64,000 nucleotides of DNA. Origin: Stenotrophomonas sp. UBA2629. GTDB lineage: Bacteria; Pseudomonadota; Gammaproteobacteria; Xanthomonadales; Xanthomonadaceae. The stretch spans positions 29,488 through 93,487 of the forward strand of contig DEOB01000005.1 in the NCBI GenBank assembly GCA_002359895.1. The letters run 5' to 3'. Positions within the stretch are counted from its first letter, which is position 1, and the number at the start of each line of letters is the position of its first letter. The notes under the pieces are model-generated. The model was not told the DNA's origin and made no database searches. It saw only the letters and a list, made by a program, of their open reading frames with translations. Made by a program: the position numbers and the translations under genes. Shown piece after piece: positions 1 through 8,078 of this stretch.

Positions 1-60
1 GCAACTTTTAAGTGCAGCTTCGGCGAAGTTGCGCTGCGATGTCGTTTTGCACTGCAGCAC

Positions 61-87
61 TTGACAGGCCGATCCCTGCTGTAGTCC
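61..87 (+). promoter_or_regulatory. possible thr operon promoter
   Basis: A perfect TTGACA hexamer lies at 61-66, with only a weak -10 candidate (TAGTCC, 82-87) at a short 15-nt spacing. It is placed sensibly upstream of the leader peptide gene. The -35 match is good but the -10 is poor, so this is a weak call. Confidence 0.3.
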
Positions 88-121
88 TCTTGATCGCATG
101 ACTGCCAACCCCGCCAACACG

Positions 122-235
122 ATGTGCCTGCAAACCCTTACCGGTGAGCGGCTTTGTGTGCCCGGTTCGGCCATCACCATTACCACCACTATTACCGTCA
201 CCACTCGCATGGTGCGGCCCGTCGTCTTCGCGTAA
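122..235 (+). CDS. thrL: thr operon leader peptide
   Basis: This is a 37-codon reading frame upstream of thrA. It starts at ATG 122, with an alternative GTG at 158, and contains the run AITITTTITVTT (codons at 170-205), which is almost entirely Thr and Ile codons. Such a run is the hallmark of the ThrL attenuator peptide of Gammaproteobacteria, where ribosome stalling on Thr/Ile codons during starvation changes the fold of the downstream leader RNA. The frame ends at TAA 233-235, just before two competing hairpins. Only the Thr/Ile-rich core is diagnostic. The exact start is uncertain because neither start has a clear ribosome binding site. Confidence 0.8.
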   Translation: MCLQTLTGERLCVPGSAITITTTITVTTRMVRPVVFA

Positions 236-249
236 TTTCCGAAAACCAC

Positions 250-305
250 GGCCCCGCACCCGGATCAGGATGCGGGGGAACCTCATCCAGATACGTGTCG
301 GGGCC
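250..305 (+). promoter_or_regulatory. thr attenuator, two competing hairpins
   Basis: Two mutually exclusive stems share the segment at 250-258. CCCCGCA (252-258) can pair with TGCGGGG (271-277), a compact hairpin directly after the leader stop. GGCCCCG (250-256) can instead pair with CGGGGCC (299-305), a long-range alternative ending about 20 nt before the thrA start. This fits termination/antitermination or translational control coupled to thrL. The first hairpin is not followed by a clear T tract, so which fold is the off state is not settled. Confidence 0.6.
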
Positions 306-324
306 TCCTGCAGAGGTTCATCCG

Positions 325-2829
325 ATGTCGTCAGTTGCCGCTTCACTCGCCGATCCCGCCGCGGACGCCGCCGTCCGTACGGTTGTCCATAAATTTGGCG
401 GCACTTCGGTGGCCGCTGCCGACCGTTACCGTCATGTGGCGCAGCTGCTGCTGGCGCGGCCGGAAGAAACCCAGGTCACCGTGGTTTCGGCGATGAAGGG
501 TGTGACCGATGCATTGATCGACCTGGCCCGGCTGTCGGCAGTCGGCGATGTTGCCTGGGACGACCGCTGGCACGAGTTGCGGGCGCGTCATCGCGCGGCG
601 GCAGCCTCATTGTTGGGTGAGCACTCGGGTGTCACGGTCGAATGGCTTGATGCGCGCTTCGAGCGGCTGCGTGAGGTGCTGGCTGCATTGGCGGTCATCG
701 GCGAGCTGCCGCAGGAAGTGCTGGACCGCGTGCAGGGCTTGGGTGAAGTGTTCTCCGCGCATCTGCTGGGCCATCATCTGCAGGCGCTGGGCGAAGACTG
801 CGCTGTGCTGGATGCGCGCGACGTGCTGGTGGTCAACCACGGCGAACTTGGCGTGGATGTGGATTGGAAGTCCAGTGCAGCCAAGCTGGCGCTGTGGCGT
901 CAATCGCATCCGGCGCGCCGGGTGGTGGTGACAGGCTTTGTCGCGCGTGATCGCAAGGGCAACATCACCACGTTGGGCCGCAATGGCAGCGACTTCTCCG
1001 GCGCGATTTTTGCTGCATTGTTTGCGGCGCAGGAGCTGCATATCTGGACCGATGTGGATGGTGTGCTGTCTGCCGATCCGCGCGTGGTGCCCGAGGCGGT
1101 GCAGCTGGACGCACTCAGCTATGACGAGGCCTGCGAGCTGGCCTATTTCGGTGCGAAGGTAGTGCACCCGCAGACGATGTCACCCGCCATTGAGCGCGGC
1201 TTGCCGATCATCATCCGCAATACGTTTGCACCGGATCATGCGGGCACCCGCATCACCGCGGAAAGCTCCAGTCGTGGCCCGATCAAGGGCTTGACGCTTA
1301 GCGCGGATCTGGCCGTGTTGAACCTGGAAGGCACCGGCCTGATTGGTGTGCCGGGTACGGCAGAGCGCGTGTTTGCCGCGCTTCGCAACGCGCATGTGTC
1401 GGTAGTGATGATCTCGCAGGGTTCATCCGAGCACTCCATCTGCTGCGTGGTGAAACAGGCTGAATCCGAACGCGCACGCGATGCATTGCTGCAGGGCTTT
1501 TCGCACGAATTGGCGGCCGGCCAAGTGCAGCGTGTGCAGTTGACCGCAGGCGTGAGTGTGCTTGCCGCCGTGGGTGATGGCATGGCCGGGCAGCCGGGTG
1601 TCGCCGCGCGCTTGTTTGAATCGCTGGGACGTGCGCAGGTCAATATTCTGGCGATTGCGCAGGGCTCGTCCGAGCGGAATATTTCTGTCGCCATTGAAAG
1701 CAGCGACGCTACCAAGGCGTTGCGCGCGGCGCATGCGGGTTTCTGGTTGTCGCCGCAGACGTTCTCAGTGGGCGTGATCGGCCCCGGTAACGTAGGTGCG
1801 GCGTTACTGGATCAACTCAATACCGCGCAGCCGCAATTGTTGGCCAAGGCCAAGCTGGATCTGCGCCTGCGTGGCATCACCTCGCGCAACCGCATGTTGC
1901 TGGATCAGCGTGGCCTGCACGGCGAATGGAAGCAGGCATTTGAAGCATCCAATACGCCTGCAGATCTGGATCAATTCACCGAGCACCTGCTGTCCGCGCG
2001 GCTGCCCCACACCTTGATCGTCGATTGCAGTGGCAGCCCGGAAGTGGCCGAACGCTATGCCGACTGGCTGACCGCCGGCATCCATGTGGTGACGCCCAAC
2101 AAGCAGGCCGGTGCCGGCCCCTTGGTGCGCTACCACGCCATCCGCGCGGCGGCTGAGACCAGCGGTGCCCGCTTCCGTTATGAAGCGACGGTGGGCGCGG
2201 GCTTGCCGGTCATCACCACGCTGCGTGATCTGGTGGATACCGGCGACGAAGTCACCGCCATCGCCGGCATTTTTTCCGGCACGTTGGCATGGCTGTTCAA
2301 CAAGTACGACGGCAGCGTGCCGTTCTCCGAGCTGGTCACGCAGGCGCGTGGCATGGGCTACACCGAGCCGGACCCGCGTGATGATCTTTCAGGCGTGGAT
2401 GTCGCACGCAAGCTGGTGATTCTGGCGCGCGAAGCCGGCAACGACATCAGCCTCGAAGATGTAGCGGTTGAAAGCCTGGTACCCGCGTCGCTGCAGGGCG
2501 CCAGCGTGGACGACTTCATGGCGTGTCTGTCCGAGGTCGATGCTGCATTTGGTACGCGCCTGAGCGAGGCGCGCGGGCGCGGCAACGTGCTGCGTTACGT
2601 TGCCCAGTTCAAGCCGGGGCAGCGGCCGAGTGTTGGGCTGGTGGAGTTGCCAGCGGACCATGCGTTCGCCAACCTGCGCCTCACCGATAACGTGGTGCAG
2701 TTCACCACCGGCCGGTACTGCGACAACCCGTTGGTGGTGCAGGGCCCGGGTGCCGGTCCCGAGGTGACTGCCGCCGGCGTCTTTGCCGACGTGCTGCGCG
2801 TGGCAGCGGGTGAGGGGGCGCGCTTGTGA
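325..2829 (+). CDS. thrA: bifunctional aspartokinase / homoserine dehydrogenase I
   Basis: This 834-residue fusion enzyme phosphorylates aspartate and reduces aspartate semialdehyde to homoserine, the entry and branch steps to threonine. The kinase domain opens with KFGGTSV near residue 23. ACT regulatory domains occupy the middle (about 315-465), and the dehydrogenase starts near residue 480 with the nucleotide-binding GPGNVG. The frame is open upstream to 154, but that extension is low-complexity and overlaps the leader. ATG 325 is preceded by CAGAGG (311-316) and gives the normal N-terminus. The last four bases overlap the thrB start. Length and domain order match the family, and regulation is probably by the thrL attenuator. 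Confidence 0.95.
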   Translation: MSSVAASLADPAADAAVRTVVHKFGGTSVAAADRYRHVAQLLLARPEETQVTVVSAMKGVTDALIDLARLSAVGDVAWDDRWHELRARHRAAAASLLGEHSGVTVEWLDARFERLREVLAALAVIGELPQEVLDRVQGLGEVFSAHLLGHHLQALGEDCAVLDARDVLVVNHGELGVDVDWKSSAAKLALWRQSHPARRVVVTGFVARDRKGNITTLGRNGSDFSGAIFAALFAAQELHIWTDVDGVLSADPRVVPEAVQLDALSYDEACELAYFGAKVVHPQTMSPAIERGLPIIIRNTFAPDHAGTRITAESSSRGPIKGLTLSADLAVLNLEGTGLIGVPGTAERVFAALRNAHVSVVMISQGSSEHSICCVVKQAESERARDALLQGFSHELAAGQVQRVQLTAGVSVLAAVGDGMAGQPGVAARLFESLGRAQVNILAIAQGSSERNISVAIESSDATKALRAAHAGFWLSPQTFSVGVIGPGNVGAALLDQLNTAQPQLLAKAKLDLRLRGITSRNRMLLDQRGLHGEWKQAFEASNTPADLDQFTEHLLSARLPHTLIVDCSGSPEVAERYADWLTAGIHVVTPNKQAGAGPLVRYHAIRAAAETSGARFRYEATVGAGLPVITTLRDLVDTGDEVTAIAGIFSGTLAWLFNKYDGSVPFSELVTQARGMGYTEPDPRDDLSGVDVARKLVILAREAGNDISLEDVAVESLVPASLQGASVDDFMACLSEVDAAFGTRLSEARGRGNVLRYVAQFKPGQRPSVGLVELPADHAFANLRLTDNVVQFTTGRYCDNPLVVQGPGAGPEVTAAGVFADVLRVAAGEGARL

Positions 2830-3776
2830 GCGACGTTCTGAATTCTGCAGGCCTGCGTGAGGCCCGCGCGTTCGCGCCAGCCTCGGTCGCCAACGTGGCG
2901 GTGGGCTTTGATCTGCTCGGTTACGCCGTGGCCGGTGTTGGTGACACGGTGACGGTGCGTCGGATCGACGCGCCTGAAGTACGCATCGTCGCGATTCGTG
3001 GCGCGGTAGTGGAGCTGCCGCGTGAGGCCGCCAACAACACCGCCGGTGCCGCATTGATCGCGCTGCGCGAGGCATTGGCGTTGCCGTTCGGTTTCGAGAT
3101 CGAGATCGACAAAGGCATCCCGCTCAGTTCGGGAATGGGTGGCTCTGCGGCATCATGCGTGGCGGCGCTGGTGGCTGCCAACGCGCTGCTGGATGTGCCA
3201 CTCAGCCGCGAACAGTTGTACCTGTATTCGCTGGACGGTGAAGCCGTTGCCAGCGGCAGCCGCCACGGCGACAACCTCGGGCCGATGTTTTTGGGCGGCT
3301 TGGTGCTGTCCACCTTGGAGCGCCTGGTGCCGGTGCCGGTGCCATCCACGTGGCACAGCCTGTTGGTACATCCGGACGCGTTGCTGGAAACCCGCCGCGC
3401 CCGCGCCGCGTTGCAGGGCGCGTATGAACTCAAAGAGTTTGTCGCACAGAGCACCAATCTCGCCTTGGTGCTTGCCGGCTGCCATGCCGGTAATGCCGAC
3501 CTGGTGCGCGCAGGCTTGGCGGACGTACTGATCGAGCCGCGCCGCGCGCCGCTGATTGTCGGTTTTGACGCGGCCAAGCAGGCAGCGCTGGATGCCGGCG
3601 CGATGGGCGCCAGCATTTCCGGCGCCGGTCCCAGCATCTTTGCCTGGTTCCAGACCCGCGAATCCGCGGACGCTGCTGCACAAGGCGTGCAGGCCGCATT
3701 CGCCGCCGCAGGCTTTGCCAGTCAAGCGTGGGTGACGCCGTTGAACAGCCCCGGCGCGACGCTGCTCCAAGGCTGA
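2826..3776 (+). CDS. thrB: homoserine kinase
   Basis: The protein has 316 residues and belongs to the GHMP kinase family. It converts homoserine to O-phosphohomoserine with ATP. The family ATP-binding loop PLSSGMGGSAAS lies near residues 98-109, and a late SGAGPS motif is present in the C-terminal part. It starts with GTG at 2826, overlapping the thrA stop by four bases (GTGA), which implies translational coupling. The next gene is thrC, 36 bp downstream, so all three threonine-branch enzymes are co-transcribed. Confidence 0.95.
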   Translation: MSDVLNSAGLREARAFAPASVANVAVGFDLLGYAVAGVGDTVTVRRIDAPEVRIVAIRGAVVELPREAANNTAGAALIALREALALPFGFEIEIDKGIPLSSGMGGSAASCVAALVAANALLDVPLSREQLYLYSLDGEAVASGSRHGDNLGPMFLGGLVLSTLERLVPVPVPSTWHSLLVHPDALLETRRARAALQGAYELKEFVAQSTNLALVLAGCHAGNADLVRAGLADVLIEPRRAPLIVGFDAAKQAALDAGAMGASISGAGPSIFAWFQTRESADAAAQGVQAAFAAAGFASQAWVTPLNSPGATLLQG

Positions 3777-3812
3777 TGTCGTCACAACGCCATACACATT
3801 CCGGATACCGCA

Positions 3813-5114
3813 ATGAACTTCATTTCCACCCGTAACGCATCCCCTGCTGTCAGTCTCAGTCAGGCCATCGCCGCCGGCCTCGCGCCAGACGGCGGGTTGT
3901 ATGTACCGCAAAAGATGCCAGCCGCCCGCACGTTGCAGCCGGGCGAATCGCTGGCCGCAACGGCAGCGGAGTTGCTGCAGCCGTTCTTCGCGGACGATGG
4001 GCTGGAGGCCGAGCTGCCCGGCATCTGCCAGCAGGCCTTCGATTTCCCAGCACCGTTGCTGCCGTTGGCCACCGCCAATGATCACGTGCTGGAGCTGTTT
4101 CATGGGCCTACCGCCGCTTTCAAGGATTTTGGCGCGCGCTTCCTTGCCGCCAGTCTGTCGCGGCTGCGCGCTTGGCAGCAGTCGCCCTTGACGATTGTGG
4201 TGGCCACTTCCGGCGATACGGGCGCGGCGGTTGCTGCGGCCTTCCACAATCAACCCAATCTCAAGGTGGTTGTGCTTTACCCGGATGGCCGCGTCTCGCC
4301 GCGACAGGCGCATCAGCTGGGTTGCTTGGGCGGCAACATCCGCGCTTTGCGCGTGGCCGGCTCGTTCGACGACTGCCAGGCCATGGCCAAGCAGGCGCTC
4401 AATGACGCGCAGTTGCAGGCACAGGTTCCGTTGAGTTCGGCCAACAGCATCAGCCTGGGGCGCTTGCTCCCGCAGATGAGCTATTACGCGCATGCGGCGC
4501 TCACACATCACGCGCAGCACGGTGTACCGCTGAATTTCGTCATCCCCACCGGCAACCTGGGCAATGCGATGGCAGCTGTGATGGCCCGTGCGATGGGCGT
4601 GCCATTGGGTCGTATCGTGTTGGCGACCAATGCCAATCGTGTGCTGCCGGACTATTTCGCGGGAGGCGACTACGCACCCAAGGCCAGTATCGCTACCTTG
4701 GCCAATGCCATGGATGTGGGCGCGCCCAGCAACTTCGAGCGCCTGCGCTGGCTGTATCAAGGTGACGATGTTGCACTGAGGCAGGCTTTTATTTCCCGTG
4801 CGGTGGACGATGCGACCATCCGCGAGACCATCGCACGGCGCTATGCCGAACACGGCGAAGTGTTCTGCCCCCATACCGCCACTGCGGTGCAGGTGTTGGA
4901 ACAATTGCGGGCCAGCGGTGACGCAGCGGCCGGGGAGCATTGGGCGGTTGCCGCCACCGCGCATCCGGCCAAGTTTGAATCTGTGGTCGAGCCGCTGATC
5001 GGGCGTGAAGTCGCAGTGCCAGCGTCATTGGCCGAACTGCTCAGCCGGCCAGCGCAAGCCGAGCCCTGCGCGCCGGAGTACCCGGCACTGCGGAAAACAT
5101 TGCTGGAAGCGTGA
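3813..5114 (+). CDS. thrC: threonine synthase
   Basis: This 433-residue PLP-dependent enzyme converts O-phosphohomoserine to threonine. The N-terminus (MNFISTRN, then GLAPDGGLYVP) is typical. The PLP lysine sits in PTAAFKDFGARF near residue 103, and the phosphate-cup glycines appear in TSGDTGAAVAAAF. It is the last gene of the threonine operon. The 186 bp after it contain a wobble-containing hairpin around 5127-5150 without a T tract, so no convincing terminator was found before the convergent regulator gene. Confidence 0.95.
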   Translation: MNFISTRNASPAVSLSQAIAAGLAPDGGLYVPQKMPAARTLQPGESLAATAAELLQPFFADDGLEAELPGICQQAFDFPAPLLPLATANDHVLELFHGPTAAFKDFGARFLAASLSRLRAWQQSPLTIVVATSGDTGAAVAAAFHNQPNLKVVVLYPDGRVSPRQAHQLGCLGGNIRALRVAGSFDDCQAMAKQALNDAQLQAQVPLSSANSISLGRLLPQMSYYAHAALTHHAQHGVPLNFVIPTGNLGNAMAAVMARAMGVPLGRIVLATNANRVLPDYFAGGDYAPKASIATLANAMDVGAPSNFERLRWLYQGDDVALRQAFISRAVDDATIRETIARRYAEHGEVFCPHTATAVQVLEQLRASGDAAAGEHWAVAATAHPAKFESVVEPLIGREVAVPASLAELLSRPAQAEPCAPEYPALRKTLLEA

Positions 5115-5300
5115 GCAAGGGCTTCGGAGTGGCGGAACGTTGCCGCTCCGCGTCGGCGTGCTTGGCGGTACTCCCGCGACAATGCCGGCGCCATCGAGGT
5201 GGCGCTGGCATTGGCCATTCAAGCCTTGGTAGGTGGTGTTCGGGGCGAATTGGCGGCCGTCAAGAATCGCGGCGCCCGCATCATGCTGCGGGCAACATGC

Positions 5301-6059
5301 TCAGAGCGCGTCGTTGGCCAGCTTCTGCAGGGCATCAACGTCCAGGATCTCGACTACGTTCAGGTGCGGCAGGGCGATAAGGCCCTGTTGGCGCAGCTTG
5401 GTGAACGTGCGGCTCACCGTTTCCATGGTCAGGCCCAGGTGGTCGGCAATATCGCCACGGCCCATCGGCAGCGAAACGCGGTTGCTGCTGCGGCCGAGCA
5501 GGGTGCTTTCACGTGCGGAAAGGCGCAGCAGGAAGTCGGCCAAACGCTCCGGTGGCTGTAGGCGGGCGAGCGCCATTGCGTTGTCCTGCGCGGCATCCAG
5601 TTCCTGGCAGGCGCGCTGCAGCAGCTTGCGTTCCAGGTGTGGGTAGCGCTGACGCAGGTCACGCATCTGCGACATCGGCACCCGGCAGACGCGGCTTTCG
5701 GCAATGGCTTCGATGTCATAGCGGTGCAGGTCGGCGCCGCTCAAGCCCACATAATCGCCCGGCAGCACAAAGCCGTTCACCTGGCGCCGGCCATCGGCCA
5801 GCGTGCGCACCAGCCGCAACGCGCCTTCGGTCACTGTATAGACATAAGCACGCGCTTCGCCGGTGCGGGCCAACGTGGCGCCCATCGGGACGGGCGTGGA
5901 GGTGGTGATCTGCTCCAGCGCCTGCACTTCGTCACAGGACAGTGCAGAGCACACCGACAGGTGCCGCACCGAGCACTGCAGGCATTCGCGCGCAGCATTG
6001 CCATCCGCATTTGCGGATGATGCAGGAGGTTGCTCGGGGCCGAGGGCAGGCCGGGACAT
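5301..6059 (-). CDS. FNR-type oxygen-responsive regulator
   Basis: The protein has 252 residues of the Crp/Fnr family. Near the N-terminus it carries C26-x2-C29-x7-C37, and a fourth cysteine, C125, lies in the cyclic-nucleotide-binding-like barrel at the position of E. coli FNR C122. The x7 spacing is like the FnrN subgroup rather than the x5 of E. coli FNR. The C-terminal helix-turn-helix contains ETVSR, the residues FNR uses to read TTGAT half sites. It should therefore bind a [4Fe-4S] cluster and sense oxygen, which is inferred from family knowledge. It is divergent from hisS. I found no clear TTGAT-N4-ATCAA site in its 110-bp upstream region. Confidence 0.85.
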   Translation of the reverse strand: MSRPALGPEQPPASSANADGNAARECLQCSVRHLSVCSALSCDEVQALEQITTSTPVPMGATLARTGEARAYVYTVTEGALRLVRTLADGRRQVNGFVLPGDYVGLSGADLHRYDIEAIAESRVCRVPMSQMRDLRQRYPHLERKLLQRACQELDAAQDNAMALARLQPPERLADFLLRLSARESTLLGRSSNRVSLPMGRGDIADHLGLTMETVSRTFTKLRQQGLIALPHLNVVEILDVDALQKLANDAL

Positions 6060-6169
6060 GGCGTCGTACGGGTAAGGAATGAGGTAAATGATACTTCATG
6101 CGGCCAGCGAGGCGGCCTGGCGCTAGAATTGGCAGTCGTCCACCCCATTGAGTTGCAGGAGTTTCACCC

Positions 6170-7576
6170 GTGATCAAGCCCCGTACCCCGCCTGGCATCA
6201 TGGAATTGCTGCCGCGCGAGCAGATCGCGTTTCAGCGCATGCTGGACGTCATCCGGCGCAACTACGAGCGTTTCGGGTTCCTGCCGGTTGAAACCCCGGT
6301 ATTCGAGCTGTCTGATGTGCTGCTGACAAAGTCTGGCGGCGAGACCGAGCGCCAGGTGTATTTCGTGCAGTCCACTGGCGCGTTGGCCAATGCAGCCGAA
6401 TCCGGTGCCACCGGCCTGCCGGAACTGGCGTTGCGCTTCGACCTCACCGTGCCGCTGGCCCGTTATGTGGCTGAGCACGAGCACGACCTGACCTTCCCGT
6501 TCCGTCGTTATCAGACGCAGCGCGTCTACCGCGGCGAGCGCGCCCAGCGCGGCCGCTTCCGCGAGTTCTACCAGTGCGACGTGGATGTCATCGGCAAGGA
6601 CACGCTGAGCATTCGCTATGACGCCGAAGTGCTGGCGGTCATCCATGCGGTGTTCTCCGAGCTGCGCATCGGCAAGTTCGCCGTGCAGTTGAACAACCGC
6701 AAGCTGATGCGTGGGTTCTTCGAGGCGCAGGGTGTCATTGATCCGCAGCAGCAGGCGCTGGTGCTGCGTGAGGTCGACAAGCTCGACAAGCGCGGCCTCG
6801 ATTACGTGCGTGAAACCCTGGTCGGCCCGGATTTCAATCTGCCGGCCGAGGCGGTGGAGCGCATTCTGGCGTTTGTCGAAGTGCGCTCAAGCTCGCACGC
6901 CGACGCGCTGGGCAAGCTGGATGCGGTGTTGGCGCAGGCGGGTGAATCGGCGGGCGAATCGCTGCGCACCGGCGCCGCCGAGCTGCGTGAAGTGCTGGAG
7001 CTGGTGAAGGGCCTTGGGGTGCCGGAAGCCGCGTATTGCCTGAATTTCTCCATCGCGCGCGGCCTGGATTACTACACCGGCACCGTTTACGAGACTTCGC
7101 TCAGCGACCACCCACAGATTGGCTCGATCTGCTCCGGCGGCCGTTACGAAGATCTGGCCAGCCATTACACCAAGTCCAAGCTGCCGGGCGTGGGCATCTC
7201 CATCGGCCTGACCCGCCTGTTCTGGCAGCTGCGAGAGGCGAACCTGATCGACGGTATTGCTGAAAGCAGCGTGCATGCGATGGTCGCGCTGATGGATGAT
7301 GCGTCCATGCCGCAATCGCTGGACATCGCCCGCCGCCTGCGCGCCGGTGGCATCAATACCGAAGTGCAGATGGAGCCGAAGAAAATCGGCAAGCAGTTCC
7401 AGTACGCGGCCAAGGCGGGCATCCGCTTTGTGGTGCTGGCTGGTGAGGACGAATTGGCGCGCGGCGTGGTGGCGGTCAAGGACCTACTGCGGGAGCAGCA
7501 GTTCGAGGTGGCCCGCGACGAGCTGGCCTCCACCTTGCAGGTAGAGCTTGAACAGACCCGCGCCATGGCGCGCTGA
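6170..7576 (+). CDS. hisS: histidyl-tRNA synthetase
   Basis: A class II synthetase of 468 residues that charges tRNA-His. The N-terminal PRTPPGIMELLP, the motif 2 region (YRGERAQRGRFREFYQCDVD) and the later ARGLDYYTGTVYE histidine-specific loop are all present, followed by the anticodon-binding C-terminal domain. The start is GTG 6170, preceded by GCAGGAG. A TAGAAT -10-like hexamer lies at 6124-6129. A strong terminator follows, so the his operon downstream is a separate transcription unit even though the two are functionally linked. Confidence 0.95.
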   Translation: MIKPRTPPGIMELLPREQIAFQRMLDVIRRNYERFGFLPVETPVFELSDVLLTKSGGETERQVYFVQSTGALANAAESGATGLPELALRFDLTVPLARYVAEHEHDLTFPFRRYQTQRVYRGERAQRGRFREFYQCDVDVIGKDTLSIRYDAEVLAVIHAVFSELRIGKFAVQLNNRKLMRGFFEAQGVIDPQQQALVLREVDKLDKRGLDYVRETLVGPDFNLPAEAVERILAFVEVRSSSHADALGKLDAVLAQAGESAGESLRTGAAELREVLELVKGLGVPEAAYCLNFSIARGLDYYTGTVYETSLSDHPQIGSICSGGRYEDLASHYTKSKLPGVGISIGLTRLFWQLREANLIDGIAESSVHAMVALMDDASMPQSLDIARRLRAGGINTEVQMEPKKIGKQFQYAAKAGIRFVVLAGEDELARGVVAVKDLLREQQFEVARDELASTLQVELEQTRAMAR

Positions 7577-7604
7577 GCGGTCACTTGCCGCTGAACCGTA
7601 GAAG

Positions 7605-7630
7605 GCCCCGCATTGCGGGGCTTTCTTTTT
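7605..7630 (+). terminator. hisS terminator
   Basis: GCCCCGC (7605-7611) pairs with GCGGGGC (7615-7621) around an ATT loop and is followed by a T-rich tract, TTTCTTTTT. This is a textbook intrinsic terminator 28 bp after the hisS stop. Confidence 0.9.
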
Positions 7631-7687
7631 GTCCTGCGTTTGGCCGAGGCGGGTGGACAAGCCTCGGAAGGCTTGCTGTTACTGGGT

Positions 7688-7726
7688 TTGACCAAGCGTG
7701 GATTTCGTACTAATGTACTAGCACGC
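7688..7726 (+). promoter_or_regulatory. his operon promoter with TrpR-like operator
   Basis: TTGACC (7688-7693) and TAATGT (7711-7716) are separated by exactly 17 nt. A 21-bp site at 7706-7726 covers the -10 box. It matches the E. coli trp operator at about 16 of 21 positions and has imperfect dyad symmetry with GTACTA / TAGCAC half sites. The first gene downstream encodes a TrpR-superfamily protein, which makes autoregulation and histidine-responsive repression of the operon the natural reading. The promoter and site are visible; regulator binding is inferred. Confidence 0.7.
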
Positions 7727-7742
7727 TAATACGTTGATACAA

Positions 7743-8069
7743 ATGAAACCGCGCATCGAATCCGAACGTGAAAAGGCTTCCGACGCCCCTTTGAGGGCGT
7801 TGGCGCGCGCGCTGGCCGCGCTGGAAAAGCCACAGGACGTGCAGTCCTTCCTGCGCGACCTGTGTACCCCCGCCGAACTGGAAGCCATGGCCGACCGTTG
7901 GCGCGTGGTGCCCCTGCTGCGCAAGGGCGTGCCGTATCGCGAGATCTACGAACTGACCGGGGTGAGTGTCACCACCATCGGCCGGGTCGCGCGCTCGCTC
8001 GAACATGGCGCGGGGGGCTATGCCGCCGCCATCGAGCGGCTTGCCGCGCGCAAAACCGAATCCAACTGA
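7743..8069 (+). CDS. TrpR/YerC-family regulator, probable his operon repressor
   Basis: This small protein of about 108 residues has the YerC/YecD (TrpR-like) fold. The signature is FLRDLCTPAELEAMADRW near the start of the domain, then a helix-turn-helix (YREIYELTGVSVTTIGRV). ATG 7743 is chosen; a TTG three codons upstream (7734) is an alternative. It is the first gene of the histidine operon, 9 bp before hisG, behind a promoter overlapped by a trp-operator-like site. Such TrpR-family proteins linked to his genes in Xanthomonadales have been predicted as histidine repressors (HisR). Direct evidence here is only motif and context. Confidence 0.8.
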   Translation: MKPRIESEREKASDAPLRALARALAALEKPQDVQSFLRDLCTPAELEAMADRWRVVPLLRKGVPYREIYELTGVSVTTIGRVARSLEHGAGGYAAAIERLAARKTESN

Positions 8070-8078
8070 GAATCGAAC

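Noticed and set aside
154..324. In-frame N-terminal extension of thrA
   Set aside because: It is His/Tyr/Pro-rich, overlaps the leader and attenuator, and ATG 325 has a ribosome binding site and the normal family N-terminus.
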